Below, piece by piece: positions 24,330 through 33,200 of a stretch of DNA of 64,000 nt. This DNA is from PFJX01 sp964466195 (GTDB taxonomy: Bacteria > Pseudomonadota > Gammaproteobacteria > Burkholderiales > Thiobacillaceae): NCBI GenBank assembly GCA_964466195.1, contig CAYXMQ010000002.1, positions 62,001 through 126,000 on the forward strand, given 5' to 3'. A program made the translations under genes and the position numbers. Each line of letters starts with the position of its first letter. Within the stretch, counting starts at the first letter, position 1. The notes under the pieces are model-generated. The model was not told the origin of the DNA. It saw only the letters and a list, made by a program, of their open reading frames with translations, and searched no databases.

Positions 24330-25140
24330 CGTCTCCGCGCACCCAGTACAGGCGATCCGGAATGAACTGGCCCATGCCGGGGCGATAGGCGCTCTTCAGC
24401 GTCTGGTAGGTGTATTCCTGCGCTTCCTTGGCGGCTTCGGAGACATCCTTGCCGAGCGCCAGCAGCGCGGCCAGCGCCGAGGCCAGCGTACAGCCGGAGC
24501 CATGGTAGGAGCCGGGCAGGCGATCCCAGTTCAAGCGATGCACGACGCCGCGCGTGTTGTACAGCGTGTTGCTGACCTGGGCGCCCTGTTCGTGCGCGCC
24601 GGTGATCAGCACGTATTCGCAGCCCATATCGATCAGGCGGCGGGCGCATTCGGACAGTTCGGGGTCGTCGCTCTCCGCATCCATGTCTTCGACCAGCCGC
24701 CGCGCTTCCAGGCTGTTCGGCGTCAGGATGCTGGTTTGCGGCAGCAACAGGTCGCGCAGCGCATCGAGCAACTCTTCGTTGGCGAGCGGGTCGCCGCGGC
24801 CGGAGGTCAGCACCGGGTCGAGCACGAGCGGGATGTCGGGATAGTCGGAAACGACTTCGGCGATCGCCGCGACCGCTTCGACGCTGCCGATCATGCCGAT
24901 CTTGATCGCGGCCACCGGCATGTCTTCCAGCACGCTGCGCGCCTGATCGGCGATCCAGTCGGCATCGATGGGGAAAAAGTCGTCGACGCCGACGGTGTCC
25001 TGTACGGTGATCGCGGTCACCACCGAGAGCGGATGGCATCCCATGCTGGCCAGGGTCAGGATATCGGCTTGCAGGCCGGCGCCACCGGTGGGATCGGTGC
25101 CGGCGAAAACGAGCACGGCGGGCATGGCTGGAGCGGACAT
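24319..25140 (-). CDS. thiD: Hydroxymethylpyrimidine/phosphomethylpyrimidine kinase
   Basis: ThiD phosphorylates HMP twice to HMP-PP for thiamine synthesis. The 273-residue ribokinase-like protein shows VLVFAGTDPTGGAGLQADI at the N-terminus, KIGMIGSVEAV, LDPVLTSGRGDPL, and the anion-hole motif GSYHGSGCTLASALAALLA near residue 220. It begins the thiD-thiE-hemL operon and is divergent from rubredoxin. No TPP riboswitch was recognised in the 101-bp divergent region. Confidence 0.96.
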   Translation of the reverse strand: MSAPAMPAVLVFAGTDPTGGAGLQADILTLASMGCHPLSVVTAITVQDTVGVDDFFPIDADWIADQARSVLEDMPVAAIKIGMIGSVEAVAAIAEVVSDYPDIPLVLDPVLTSGRGDPLANEELLDALRDLLLPQTSILTPNSLEARRLVEDMDAESDDPELSECARRLIDMGCEYVLITGAHEQGAQVSNTLYNTRGVVHRLNWDRLPGSYHGSGCTLASALAALLALGKDVSEAAKEAQEYTYQTLKSAYRPGMGQFIPDRLYWVRGDDED

Positions 25141-25241
25141 GGGGTAAACCTTGGCGTGAGCGGTAAGAGTTGGCAGAAAGGCGGCAGATTCGGGCAGAAT
25201 CCGATTCTCACATAAGTCATTTCTACCTGCCCGGACTGCGC

Positions 25242-25427
25242 ATGGAATATCGAACCTGGATGTGTGTGGTATGCGGTTTCATTTATGACGAGGCCAAGGG
25301 ACTGCCGGATGAGGGAATTCCGCCCGGTACGCGTTGGCAGGATGTGCCGGTGAACTGGACCTGCCCGGAATGCGGAGCGCGCAAGGAAGATTTCGAAATG
25401 CTTGCGATAGGCCCCGCGTCGGCCTGA
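25242..25427 (+). CDS. Rubredoxin
   Basis: The 61-residue protein has the iron-binding pairs CVVCGFIYDEAKG and CPECGARKEDFEML, with the intervening GIPPGTRWQDVPVNWTC, i.e. a classical one-iron rubredoxin. It is a small cytoplasmic electron carrier. The start at 25242 gives MEYRTWMC, the usual N-terminus. It is alone on the plus strand between divergent thiD and the fusion gene that precedes the pil-chp genes; this rubredoxin position beside thiD is common in Betaproteobacteria. Confidence 0.95.
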   Translation: MEYRTWMCVVCGFIYDEAKGLPDEGIPPGTRWQDVPVNWTCPECGARKEDFEMLAIGPASA

Positions 25428-25486
25428 TTTAACCCGGCGCCCCGCCGGGCTTCCCGAGCGGCGACAGGATGGAGGAGAAAGTGCAG

Positions 25487-26680
25487 ATGCGTTGGACGGA
25501 TGCAATTTTTTCGGCGTTAATGGTCACGGCGTTGTTGTCATTCCCTGCGCAGGCGCGCAGCGATCTGGTGCTGAATGTGACGCTGGACTACGACCAGGAG
25601 CGTGACCACGTTTCGACCCAGGCGGTATTCAACGATTTGGCCAAGTATCTGTCCGGCGCGATCGGGCAGCCGGTCAAACTGATCATGACGCAGAACGCCG
25701 AGCGCGTCGGCGAACGCGTGCGCACCGGCACCTATGCCATGCTGCTGGCCCCCGCCCAGCTCGTCGGGCTGGCGATGCGCAACGGCTATACCCCGATCGC
25801 GAAGACCGAGCAGGATGCCCGAGTGGTGTTACTGGCGTCGAAGGCATCGCAAGTGCGCTCGTTGGAAAGTGCGCGCGGCAAGCGCATTGCGCTGCCGCAT
25901 CGCGAGTCGCTGGTGAGCTACATGGTCAACGGAGATATGAATGCGCGCGGCTTGTCGACGTCTAAATACTTCGGTCAGGTCATGCACATGAACCAGTATG
26001 CCGCCGTGCTCTATGCAATGAATATCGGCCAGGCCGATCTGGTGGCTTCGAAGCAAAACATGGTCAAGGACTGGATGGCGCAACACAAAGATGCCGTGGT
26101 CGTGCATACCTTTCCGGATGTCCCGATCGCGGGCGTGGCGGTCAACGACAAGCTTGATGCCGCCATCAAGGACAAGCTGCGCAGCGCCTTTACCCGCTTG
26201 GACAAGGATCTCGAAGCGCGTCTGGGTCGCGTCAAGCTCGGCGCTTTCGAACCAGCAGACAGAATTGATTTTGAGTTCGTTTCGACACGCGGCTTTTTCA
26301 CCCCGGAGGTCTTGCCAGGTGCGGACATCGTCACGGCCGAACAGGCCAAAAAGCTGATTGGCCAGGGCGTGCCAATTTTCGATGTGCGGCCGCATGCGCA
26401 TTACCGTGAAGTGAACATCCCTGGCGCGGTGAATGTGCCTTACCAGATGAACAGCCCGAAAGAAGTCGACTATGACGACAGCGTCGATGCCTTCGACCTC
26501 TCCAAACTCCCCAAAAACAAAAATGCACCTATGATCATGCAGTGCAACGGCGCCGAATGCTGGTACAGCTACAAGGCCGCACGCTATTTGGTGAAACGGG
26601 GTTACACCAAGATTTACTGGTTCCGTACGGGCTGGCCGGCATGGAAAGCGGCAGGCTTTCCGGTGCGCAAGGGCGCTTGA
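25487..26680 (+). CDS. PhnD-like periplasmic binding domain fused to rhodanese domain
   Basis: The 397-residue product starts with a signal peptide (MRWTDAIFSALMVTALLSFP, cut after AQA). Residues about 25-270 resemble PhnD/phosphonate-type solute-binding proteins (LSGAIGQPVKLIM, LLAPAQLVGLAMRNGY, RGKRIALPHRESL, AVNDKLDAAIKDKL). Residues about 280-395 are a rhodanese domain (GVPIFDVRPHAHYREVNIPGAVNVPY) with loop cysteines at about 353 and 358 in CNGAECWYSYKAARYL. ATG 25487 was preferred; GTG 25481 and ATG 25469 are in-frame alternatives near GGAGGAG. It precedes pilG by 33 bp, with no ABC permease nearby. The role may be periplasmic sulfur or anion sensing, an inference. Confidence 0.8.
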   Translation: MRWTDAIFSALMVTALLSFPAQARSDLVLNVTLDYDQERDHVSTQAVFNDLAKYLSGAIGQPVKLIMTQNAERVGERVRTGTYAMLLAPAQLVGLAMRNGYTPIAKTEQDARVVLLASKASQVRSLESARGKRIALPHRESLVSYMVNGDMNARGLSTSKYFGQVMHMNQYAAVLYAMNIGQADLVASKQNMVKDWMAQHKDAVVVHTFPDVPIAGVAVNDKLDAAIKDKLRSAFTRLDKDLEARLGRVKLGAFEPADRIDFEFVSTRGFFTPEVLPGADIVTAEQAKKLIGQGVPIFDVRPHAHYREVNIPGAVNVPYQMNSPKEVDYDDSVDAFDLSKLPKNKNAPMIMQCNGAECWYSYKAARYLVKRGYTKIYWFRTGWPAWKAAGFPVRKGA

Positions 26681-26713
26681 GCGAGCCAACACAACAGAAC
26701 ACAAGGAGGCAGC

Positions 26714-27121
26714 TTGACTATTGCGACCAACAGCGCCAGCGAATTAAGCGGCACCCGCGTCATGGTGATCGACGACAGCAACACCATCCGCCGCAGCGCA
26801 GAAATCTTTTTGCTCAAGGCCGGCTGTGAGGTCATCCTGGCCGAAGACGGCTTCGACGCCCTGGCCAAGATTGCCGACCATCAACCGGAAGTCATTTTTG
26901 TCGACATCATGATGCCGCGCCTGGATGGCTATCAAACCTGTGCGCTGATCAAGAAAAACCCGCGCCTGCGCGACATTCCCGTGATCATGCTGTCGAGCAA
27001 GGATGGCTTGTTCGATCGCGCACGCGGCCGTCTGGTCGGCTCGGATGAATACCTCACCAAGCCGTTCAGCAAGGACACCCTGCTGGAAGCGGTGCGCCGT
27101 TATCGGCCGCACGGCGCCTAA
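26714..27121 (+). CDS. pilG: Type IV pilus response regulator PilG
   Basis: PilG is a single-domain CheY-like regulator of the Pil-Chp system, associated with pilus extension. The 135-residue product has a receiver fold: VMVIDDSNTIRRSAE with the acidic pair, the phosphoacceptor Asp in VIFVDIMMPRLDGYQTC, the Ser in VIMLSSKDG and the Lys in YLTKPF. It starts with TTG, placed 4 bases after a strong AAGGAGG. It is the first of the pilG-H-I-J-chpA series. Confidence 0.92.
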   Translation: MTIATNSASELSGTRVMVIDDSNTIRRSAEIFLLKAGCEVILAEDGFDALAKIADHQPEVIFVDIMMPRLDGYQTCALIKKNPRLRDIPVIMLSSKDGLFDRARGRLVGSDEYLTKPFSKDTLLEAVRRYRPHGA

Positions 27122-27156
27122 TCTCGCACGACTCACAGAAAAATCAGGACTCCATC

Positions 27157-27522
27157 ATGCCCGTCAAAAAAGTGTTGATCGTGGATGACTCCCCCACCGA
27201 GCGGTATTTTCTGACCGATGTGTTGCGCAAGCAGGGCTACGAAGTCATTTCCGCGGAAAGCGGCGAACTCGGCGTCGCCGTAGCGAAGCTGGAGAAACCC
27301 GATCTGATTCTGATGGACGTGGTGATGCCCGGCCTGAACGGCTTTCAGGCCACCCGCCAGCTTTCGCGCAGCCCTGAAACCCAAGCCATTCCGGTGATCA
27401 TGTGCACCACCAAAGGCCAGGAAACCGATCGCGTCTGGGGCTTGCGCCAGGGCGCCATCGACTATCTGGTGAAGCCGGTTGTCGCGGCGGAATTGATCGC
27501 CAAAGTGAAGGCGCTCGGCTAA
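27157..27522 (+). CDS. pilH: Type IV pilus response regulator PilH
   Basis: PilH is the second CheY-like regulator of the Pil-Chp pathway, linked to pilus retraction or phosphate sink function. The 121-residue receiver has VLIVDDSPTERYFL, the phosphoacceptor in LILMDVVMPGLNGFQATR, IMCTTKGQETDRVWG and the Lys in YLVKPV. Its stop overlaps the pilI start (TAATG). The intervening 35 bp after pilG indicate one transcript. Confidence 0.93.
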   Translation: MPVKKVLIVDDSPTERYFLTDVLRKQGYEVISAESGELGVAVAKLEKPDLILMDVVMPGLNGFQATRQLSRSPETQAIPVIMCTTKGQETDRVWGLRQGAIDYLVKPVVAAELIAKVKALG

Positions 27523-28034
27523 TGCATGACAAGCAGAGCCTGCGTGAGTTTCAGACTCAACTGGCCGAAAAGCTGAAGCTTGCGCAGGCCTCGCACGAAA
27601 TCACCTCGAAACTGGGCTTTGCCGCCGGCGGCAAGAACTGGCTTGTCAATCTCGATCAGGTCAATGAAGTGGTCACCGTGCCCGGCCTGACTGAGGCGCC
27701 TTGGGCGCAGCCGTGGTTTGTCGGCGTCGCCAGCGTACGCGGCGCGCTTTACGGCTGTACCGATATGGCCGCTTTTTTCGGCCTGAGCGAACCGATGCCG
27801 GCGGGCGAGACGCGTTTGTTGCTGGTGCATCCGCGCTTTGGCATCAATGCGGCTTTGCGCATCGAACGCGCGCTCGGCCTGCGCGCCTTGTCCGAACTGA
27901 CGCCGGAGCTGCTGCCGGCCGAAGCCGATGCTTGGGAGATCGCCCGCTGGCGGGGGGCGGAAGGCCAGGTCTGGGCTGAGATCAGCATGCAGAATCTGGT
28001 GGCGATGCCCGGCTTTCTGGAAGCGGGGTTGTAA
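27522..28034 (+). CDS. pilI: CheW-like adaptor PilI
   Basis: PilI couples the transducer PilJ to the kinase ChpA. The 170-residue protein has a CheW fold, with GFAAGGKNWLVNLDQVNEVV, VPGLTEAPWAQPWFVGVASVRG (only key words given) and GINAALRIERALGLR. It is translationally coupled to pilH through the TAATG overlap and is followed by pilJ after 40 bp. Confidence 0.92.
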   Translation: MHDKQSLREFQTQLAEKLKLAQASHEITSKLGFAAGGKNWLVNLDQVNEVVTVPGLTEAPWAQPWFVGVASVRGALYGCTDMAAFFGLSEPMPAGETRLLLVHPRFGINAALRIERALGLRALSELTPELLPAEADAWEIARWRGAEGQVWAEISMQNLVAMPGFLEAGL

Positions 28035-28074
28035 TGGTTTGCCTGACACGTGGTTTCTTTGGAGGGGACTCGCA

Positions 28075-30183
28075 ATGGCGGTAAGCAAGCCTGGCATGGC
28101 TATCGGCAACCTATTCGGACGACTGACGAAAAGAATCGCGCCAGCGGGCGGAGGCATCGGCAAGTCCTGGCTGTCGCTCGATCCCGCAGCCATTCCGCTG
28201 CTCAAACGGGTCGATCCGGAAAAACGCCAACAGGTGCTGGTGCTCACCTTGTTGATCTCGTTGTTGTTGGCCGGTCTGCTGATCTTCTGGAACACCGTCC
28301 AGGTCGGCAATCGCGCCGAGTACATCGAAATCGCCACCCGTCTGCAGATGTTGTCGCAGCGCTATACCAAGACCGCGCAGCAAGCGGTGCTGGGCAACAA
28401 ATTCGCCTTCGGGCAACTGGACGACAGCCGCAAGGCCTTTGCCGACGGCCTGAACACCCTGATCGACGGCGGCGCCGGCGTGCCGTCGTCGCCGGGCTTC
28501 ATTCAGGCTGAACTCGCGCCGCTGAAAAAACGCTGGGATATTTCCAAGAAAGACATTCAGTACCTGCTCGGCCAGCAAAAATTGTTGGTGGAGCTGGCCC
28601 AGGCGCTGACCGAAATCAATCAGCGCAACAGCGAACTGCTCGACCTGGCCGAACAGGTTATCGCGCTGCTGCCGGCCGATTCAAGAAAACAGCTCGCCTT
28701 CGCCAATCAACAAGCCTTGTGGACGCAGCGCATGGCCAAGAATGCCAACGCCTTGCTGTCATCCGACGTCATCAATCCGGAAACCGCCTTTCAGCTCGGC
28801 CAGGATTTGAATACCTTCCGCGAAGTGCTGGACGGCTTGAAGCAAGGCAGCGCCGCGTTGGGCGTGGTGGCGGTCAGCGATGCGGATGCGCGGGAAAAGC
28901 TGCTCGAGCTGGAAGAGGTGTTCACCCGCTTCGAAAAGCAGGCGCTGCATATCCTGAAGAGCATGCCGCAACTGGTTGAGGCCAAGCGCGCCGCGCGTGA
29001 AATCTTCGACGAGTCCGAGCAGCTGCTGACCCTGACGCAGGGCGTGACCGAACGTTACCAGGGGCTGGGCAGCGCCGTTTATCTGGTTCTGGCCATCTTC
29101 TTCAGCTTGTTGGCCCTGGCTGCCTTGCTGATCCTGGGACTGCTCAACGTGCAGACCGCGCAACGACGCGCCGAAGAAGCCGCACAGGAGAACCAGCGCA
29201 ACCAGGACGCCATCCTGCGTTTGCTGAACGAAATGGGCGATCTGGCCGAAGGCGACCTGACCGTGCAGGCGACGGTGACGGAAGACATCACCGGCGCCAT
29301 CGCCGACTCGGTCAATTACGCGATCGAAGAGCTGCGCATGCTGGTTCAGGGCATCAACCGCGCGACCCAACAGGTCACCCAGACCACCTCCGAAGCGCGC
29401 TTGAGCTCCGAACAACTGCTCGCGGCGGCGGAACAGCAATCGTTGCAGATCGGCGAAACCACCGCTGCGGTGACCCAGATGTCGAATTCCATCGTCCAGG
29501 TCTCGCAGAATGCGGCGGAGTCGGCGCGGGTGGCGAACCAGTCGCTGGATACCGCCCGGCGCGGCGGCGATTCGGTGCGCGGCGCCATCGCCGGCATGAA
29601 TTCGATCCGCGATCAGATCCAGGAAACCTCGAAGCGCATCAAACGCCTGGGCGAGTCGTCGCAGGAGATCGGCGAGATTGTCGACCTGATTTCCGACATT
29701 ACCGAACAGACCAACATTCTCGCCTTGAACGCGGCCATTCAGGCCGCGGCGGCAGGCGATGCCGGGCGCGGCTTCAGCGTCGTGGCGGAAGAAGTGCAAC
29801 GCCTGGCCGAGCGTTCCGCCAAGGCGACGCGACGCATCGGCGCCATCGTCAAAACCATTCAGAGCGATACCCAGGATGCGGTCAACGCGATGGAATCGTC
29901 CACTCAGGGCGTCGTGGAGGGCACCCAGCGTTCCGATGCGGCGGGCACTTCGCTAGCTGAAATCGAATCGGTTTCCGACCAGCTCGCCGGCCTGATTCAA
30001 AACATTTCCGAAGCGACCCAGGCGCAGGCCGGCACCGCCGAACGCATCGCCGGCAACATGCAGCAGATTCTGGCCGTGGCCAGGCAGGCCTCGACCGCCG
30101 CCCGCAGCAGCGCCAGTTCAATCGGCGAATTGGCGCTGCTGTCGAACGAGCTGAAAGTCTCAGTCTCCGGCTTCAAGCTTTGA
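28075..30183 (+). CDS. pilJ: Methyl-accepting chemotaxis transducer PilJ
   Basis: PilJ is the membrane receptor of the Pil-Chp system. The 702-residue protein has a cytoplasmic N-terminus, TM1 at about 54-73 and a periplasmic region (about 80-330) containing the duplicated PilJ-type helical domain (RLQMLSQRYTKTAQQAV and LWTQRMAKNANALL). TM2 is at about 332-356, followed by HAMP and a coiled-coil signalling domain with the conserved hairpin EQTNILALNAAIQAAAAGDAGRGF (key words only, near residue 545). The start at 28075 follows GGAGGGG. Methylation enzymes for it are not encoded nearby. Confidence 0.94.
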   Translation: MAVSKPGMAIGNLFGRLTKRIAPAGGGIGKSWLSLDPAAIPLLKRVDPEKRQQVLVLTLLISLLLAGLLIFWNTVQVGNRAEYIEIATRLQMLSQRYTKTAQQAVLGNKFAFGQLDDSRKAFADGLNTLIDGGAGVPSSPGFIQAELAPLKKRWDISKKDIQYLLGQQKLLVELAQALTEINQRNSELLDLAEQVIALLPADSRKQLAFANQQALWTQRMAKNANALLSSDVINPETAFQLGQDLNTFREVLDGLKQGSAALGVVAVSDADAREKLLELEEVFTRFEKQALHILKSMPQLVEAKRAAREIFDESEQLLTLTQGVTERYQGLGSAVYLVLAIFFSLLALAALLILGLLNVQTAQRRAEEAAQENQRNQDAILRLLNEMGDLAEGDLTVQATVTEDITGAIADSVNYAIEELRMLVQGINRATQQVTQTTSEARLSSEQLLAAAEQQSLQIGETTAAVTQMSNSIVQVSQNAAESARVANQSLDTARRGGDSVRGAIAGMNSIRDQIQETSKRIKRLGESSQEIGEIVDLISDITEQTNILALNAAIQAAAAGDAGRGFSVVAEEVQRLAERSAKATRRIGAIVKTIQSDTQDAVNAMESSTQGVVEGTQRSDAAGTSLAEIESVSDQLAGLIQNISEATQAQAGTAERIAGNMQQILAVARQASTAARSSASSIGELALLSNELKVSVSGFKL

Positions 30184-30217
30184 ATCGTGAATGCAATAAC
30201 CGTTAGGATGAATCGCC

Positions 30218-33200
30218 ATGAGCGTTGAGACGGAATTTGATCTGGGTTCGCTGACGTGGGTGAAGGGTGAGCTTGATAACGCGCTGGAGTCCGCACGGGC
30301 GGCGCTGGCCGACTGGAATGGCGAGGACAGCAATCCGCTCAAGGCGGCGTCGGCCTATCTGCACCAGGTTTACGGCGCCCTCCAGATCGTCGATTTGCAA
30401 GGCGTATCGCTGGTCGCCGGCGAGACCGATCGCCTGCTGGCCGAGATGGCGACGCGCGACGAGCTGCGCAATCGCGACTCGGCCGAAATCGTTCTGCAGG
30501 CGATCGCCGCCTTGAAGGGCTATCTCGATGAGCTGATGTCCGGCGCGCCGCATATCGAGCTGAAGCTGGCCGCCACGCTGAATGCGGTCATGCTGCGGCG
30601 GGGCGCCGAAGCGCCGCCGCCGAGCGAGCTGTTCTATCCGGATACCGGCGTGCGTGCGCCACGCGAAGCGCCGGAATTGGCGATGGCTGACGACTTGCGC
30701 AACCGTGCGGTGCGCAATGCGCGCCTGCAGTATCAGAAAGGCCTGTTGCAGTTCCTGCAGAACAAGGACGCCACGGCCGGCCTCATGCAGATGCATACGG
30801 CGGTCAGCGCGGTGGAAAAACTGGCCTCCGGTCCGGCGCAATACACCTTCTGGTGGACGGCGGCCGGTCTGATGGAAGCCTTGCGGCGCGGCGGCGTGCC
30901 GACTGATTTCTGGCTCAAGCGCCTGTGCGGTCGCATTGACATGCAGATGCGCCGCCTGATGGACGGTTCGCGCCAGCTCGCCGACCGACTGTTCCGCGAC
31001 GTGCTGTTCTATGTGGCGCAGGATGCTTCGCCCAGCGGCCGCGTCGAGCAGACCCGCGAGCTGTTTGGCCTGGAGCACTATTTCCCGGTGCTGGAAACCA
31101 GCCAGGACGCGGCGGCGCGGATTCAGCTTGCGACCTTGCGCGACAACCTGGGCAGCGCCAAGGATCACTGGATACGTTATTGCGCCGGACGCACCGAGAG
31201 CCTGCAACCGTTCCAGCTCGCCGCGCTGGCGGTATTCGAGGCGGCCAGGCATCTGCCCAACGCGTCCATGCAGGCCCTGACCCGCATCGTCCAGGCGGTA
31301 GCCAAACGCCTGCCAGGCGAAGCCGACGCGACCCAGAACGAGGCGTTGCAGCTGGAGATGGCGACGGCCCTGCTGCTCGCCCAGAACGCCGTCGAGCACT
31401 ACGCGGCGCTGGGCGAGGAGTTCGACCGCCAGTCCGGCGCCCAGGCCATGCGCCTGCAGGCCTCGATCGACCCGCATTTCGATACTTCGACCATCCCGGT
31501 CGTGGCGATGCTGGACGAGATTTCGCGCGCCGCACAAGAAAAGCTGGTGGTCGCGCAGGTGACTCAGGAAGTTCAGGCCAACCTGAATCAGGTCGAGGAA
31601 GTGCTCGATCGCTTCTTCCGCGACGCCAGCGATCGCGCCGGCATGCCGATGGTGCCGAACCTGATGAAGCAGGTCCTCGGCGCGTTCAATATCCTGCAGC
31701 TCGATGTCGCCGCCGACCTGGTGCGCGAGGCGATCCGGCGGATCGAACATTTCACCGCCGCGGATGCCCCTGGCGGGGTGAACTACATCGCGCCGGAAAA
31801 CCTCAATTGGGTGGCGGAGGCGCTGTCCACGCTGGGCATCTACCTGGACGCGCTGCGCCATGGCCGCGACGACAGCCAGGCCTTGTCCGGCCTCCTGGCG
31901 CAGCCGGAAGTCGTGGTGCAGCCGGAAGTGTCGGTGGAAGAACAAATTCGCATCGACATCGAACGCATCAAGGACTCGATGCCGCAATGGGGCGCCGAAG
32001 GCGGCTCGCCGGAAGCACGCGCGTCGCTCAAGGCCGAGCTCGGTAAGCTCGCCCGTGATGCCGATCTGGTCGGCGATACGACGCTGCGCAGCCAGGCGGA
32101 TGCGGCCGTGAAAGCGTTGGATGCCGCCAACCCCGCTCAAGCGGTGGTGCAGGCTGTGCAACAAATCGGCGCCGCCACGAGTGCACACGAAGCGCCCGCG
32201 CCAAGCGCCGAAGCCATGCGTTTGGCCGCCGCCTCGGATGAAGATGTCGATCAGGAAATGCTGAGCACTTTCATCGAAGAAGCGCAGGACGTGCTCGGCA
32301 GCATCATCGCCCAGGTCGTGCGCTTGAACGTCAGCCCGTACGACAAGGAAGCCTTTACTTCGGTCCGCCGCAGTTTCCATACCCTCAAGGGCAGCGGTCG
32401 CATGGTCGGCTTGAACAACCTGGCCGAGCCGGCATGGGAGATCGAGCAGACCCTCAACACCTGGCTGCGCGACGAAAAAGTCCCCAGTTCGGAAATGCTG
32501 GATTTCCTGGAGAACGCGGCCAACGTCTTCCTGGTCTGGGTCGTCGAACTGGAAGAGCAAGGCCAGGCTCGGGTCGAGTCCGCCGCGTTGATCAATGGCG
32601 CGCGCAAATTGCGCGGCGAGACGGCCGTCGCCGGCGTAGCGGAGAGTCCGCCCCCAAAACCTGAAGCCGGCGTTGTGGCCTCATCTGGCCAGATCGCCGG
32701 CGAACACTCAGCGGATGCGTTCGACGGCGGCAACACTGCCGCAGTGGAGGCCATCGCGCCGGCGCAGGAAAGCGAACTGGACCAGGACGTGGATATCGAC
32801 GGACATCGGCTGCCCGCCGACCTGTACGTCATCTTCATTGGCGAAGCCGCGCAGCGCTTGGCCGAGCTGCACACCGCCCTGGGCGAAATGGCGGGCGGTC
32901 AGCGCCCGACGGCCTGGGAGGTGTTTATCCGCGCCGCCCACACGCTGGCCGGCATCTCCCGCACCACGGGTTTCATGCCCCTGGCCGAGGCCGCACACGC
33001 GGTAGAAAACTGGGCCGGACTCTGGTCGGATAAAACCGTGCCGCTGACGCCGGCCATGTGTGCACATCTGGAAGCCGCGCTCGCCCCCCTTGAACAGGCG
33101 CTGGAGGGCATCCTGGCGCGCCGTTTCCCGGCTGCGATGCCGCAGGTGGCCGCGGCGCTGGCGCTGATCCAGCCGGATGCCGAAGCGGCTTCGCACGCCG

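Noticed and set aside
25141..25241. Possible TPP riboswitch upstream of thiD
   Set aside because: The short divergent region shows no THI-box sequence pattern, only a small GATTC-N5-GAATC repeat.
30203..32560. Long minus-strand frame opposite the chpA 5' half
   Set aside because: Shadow of chpA; composition typical of reverse-frame translation.
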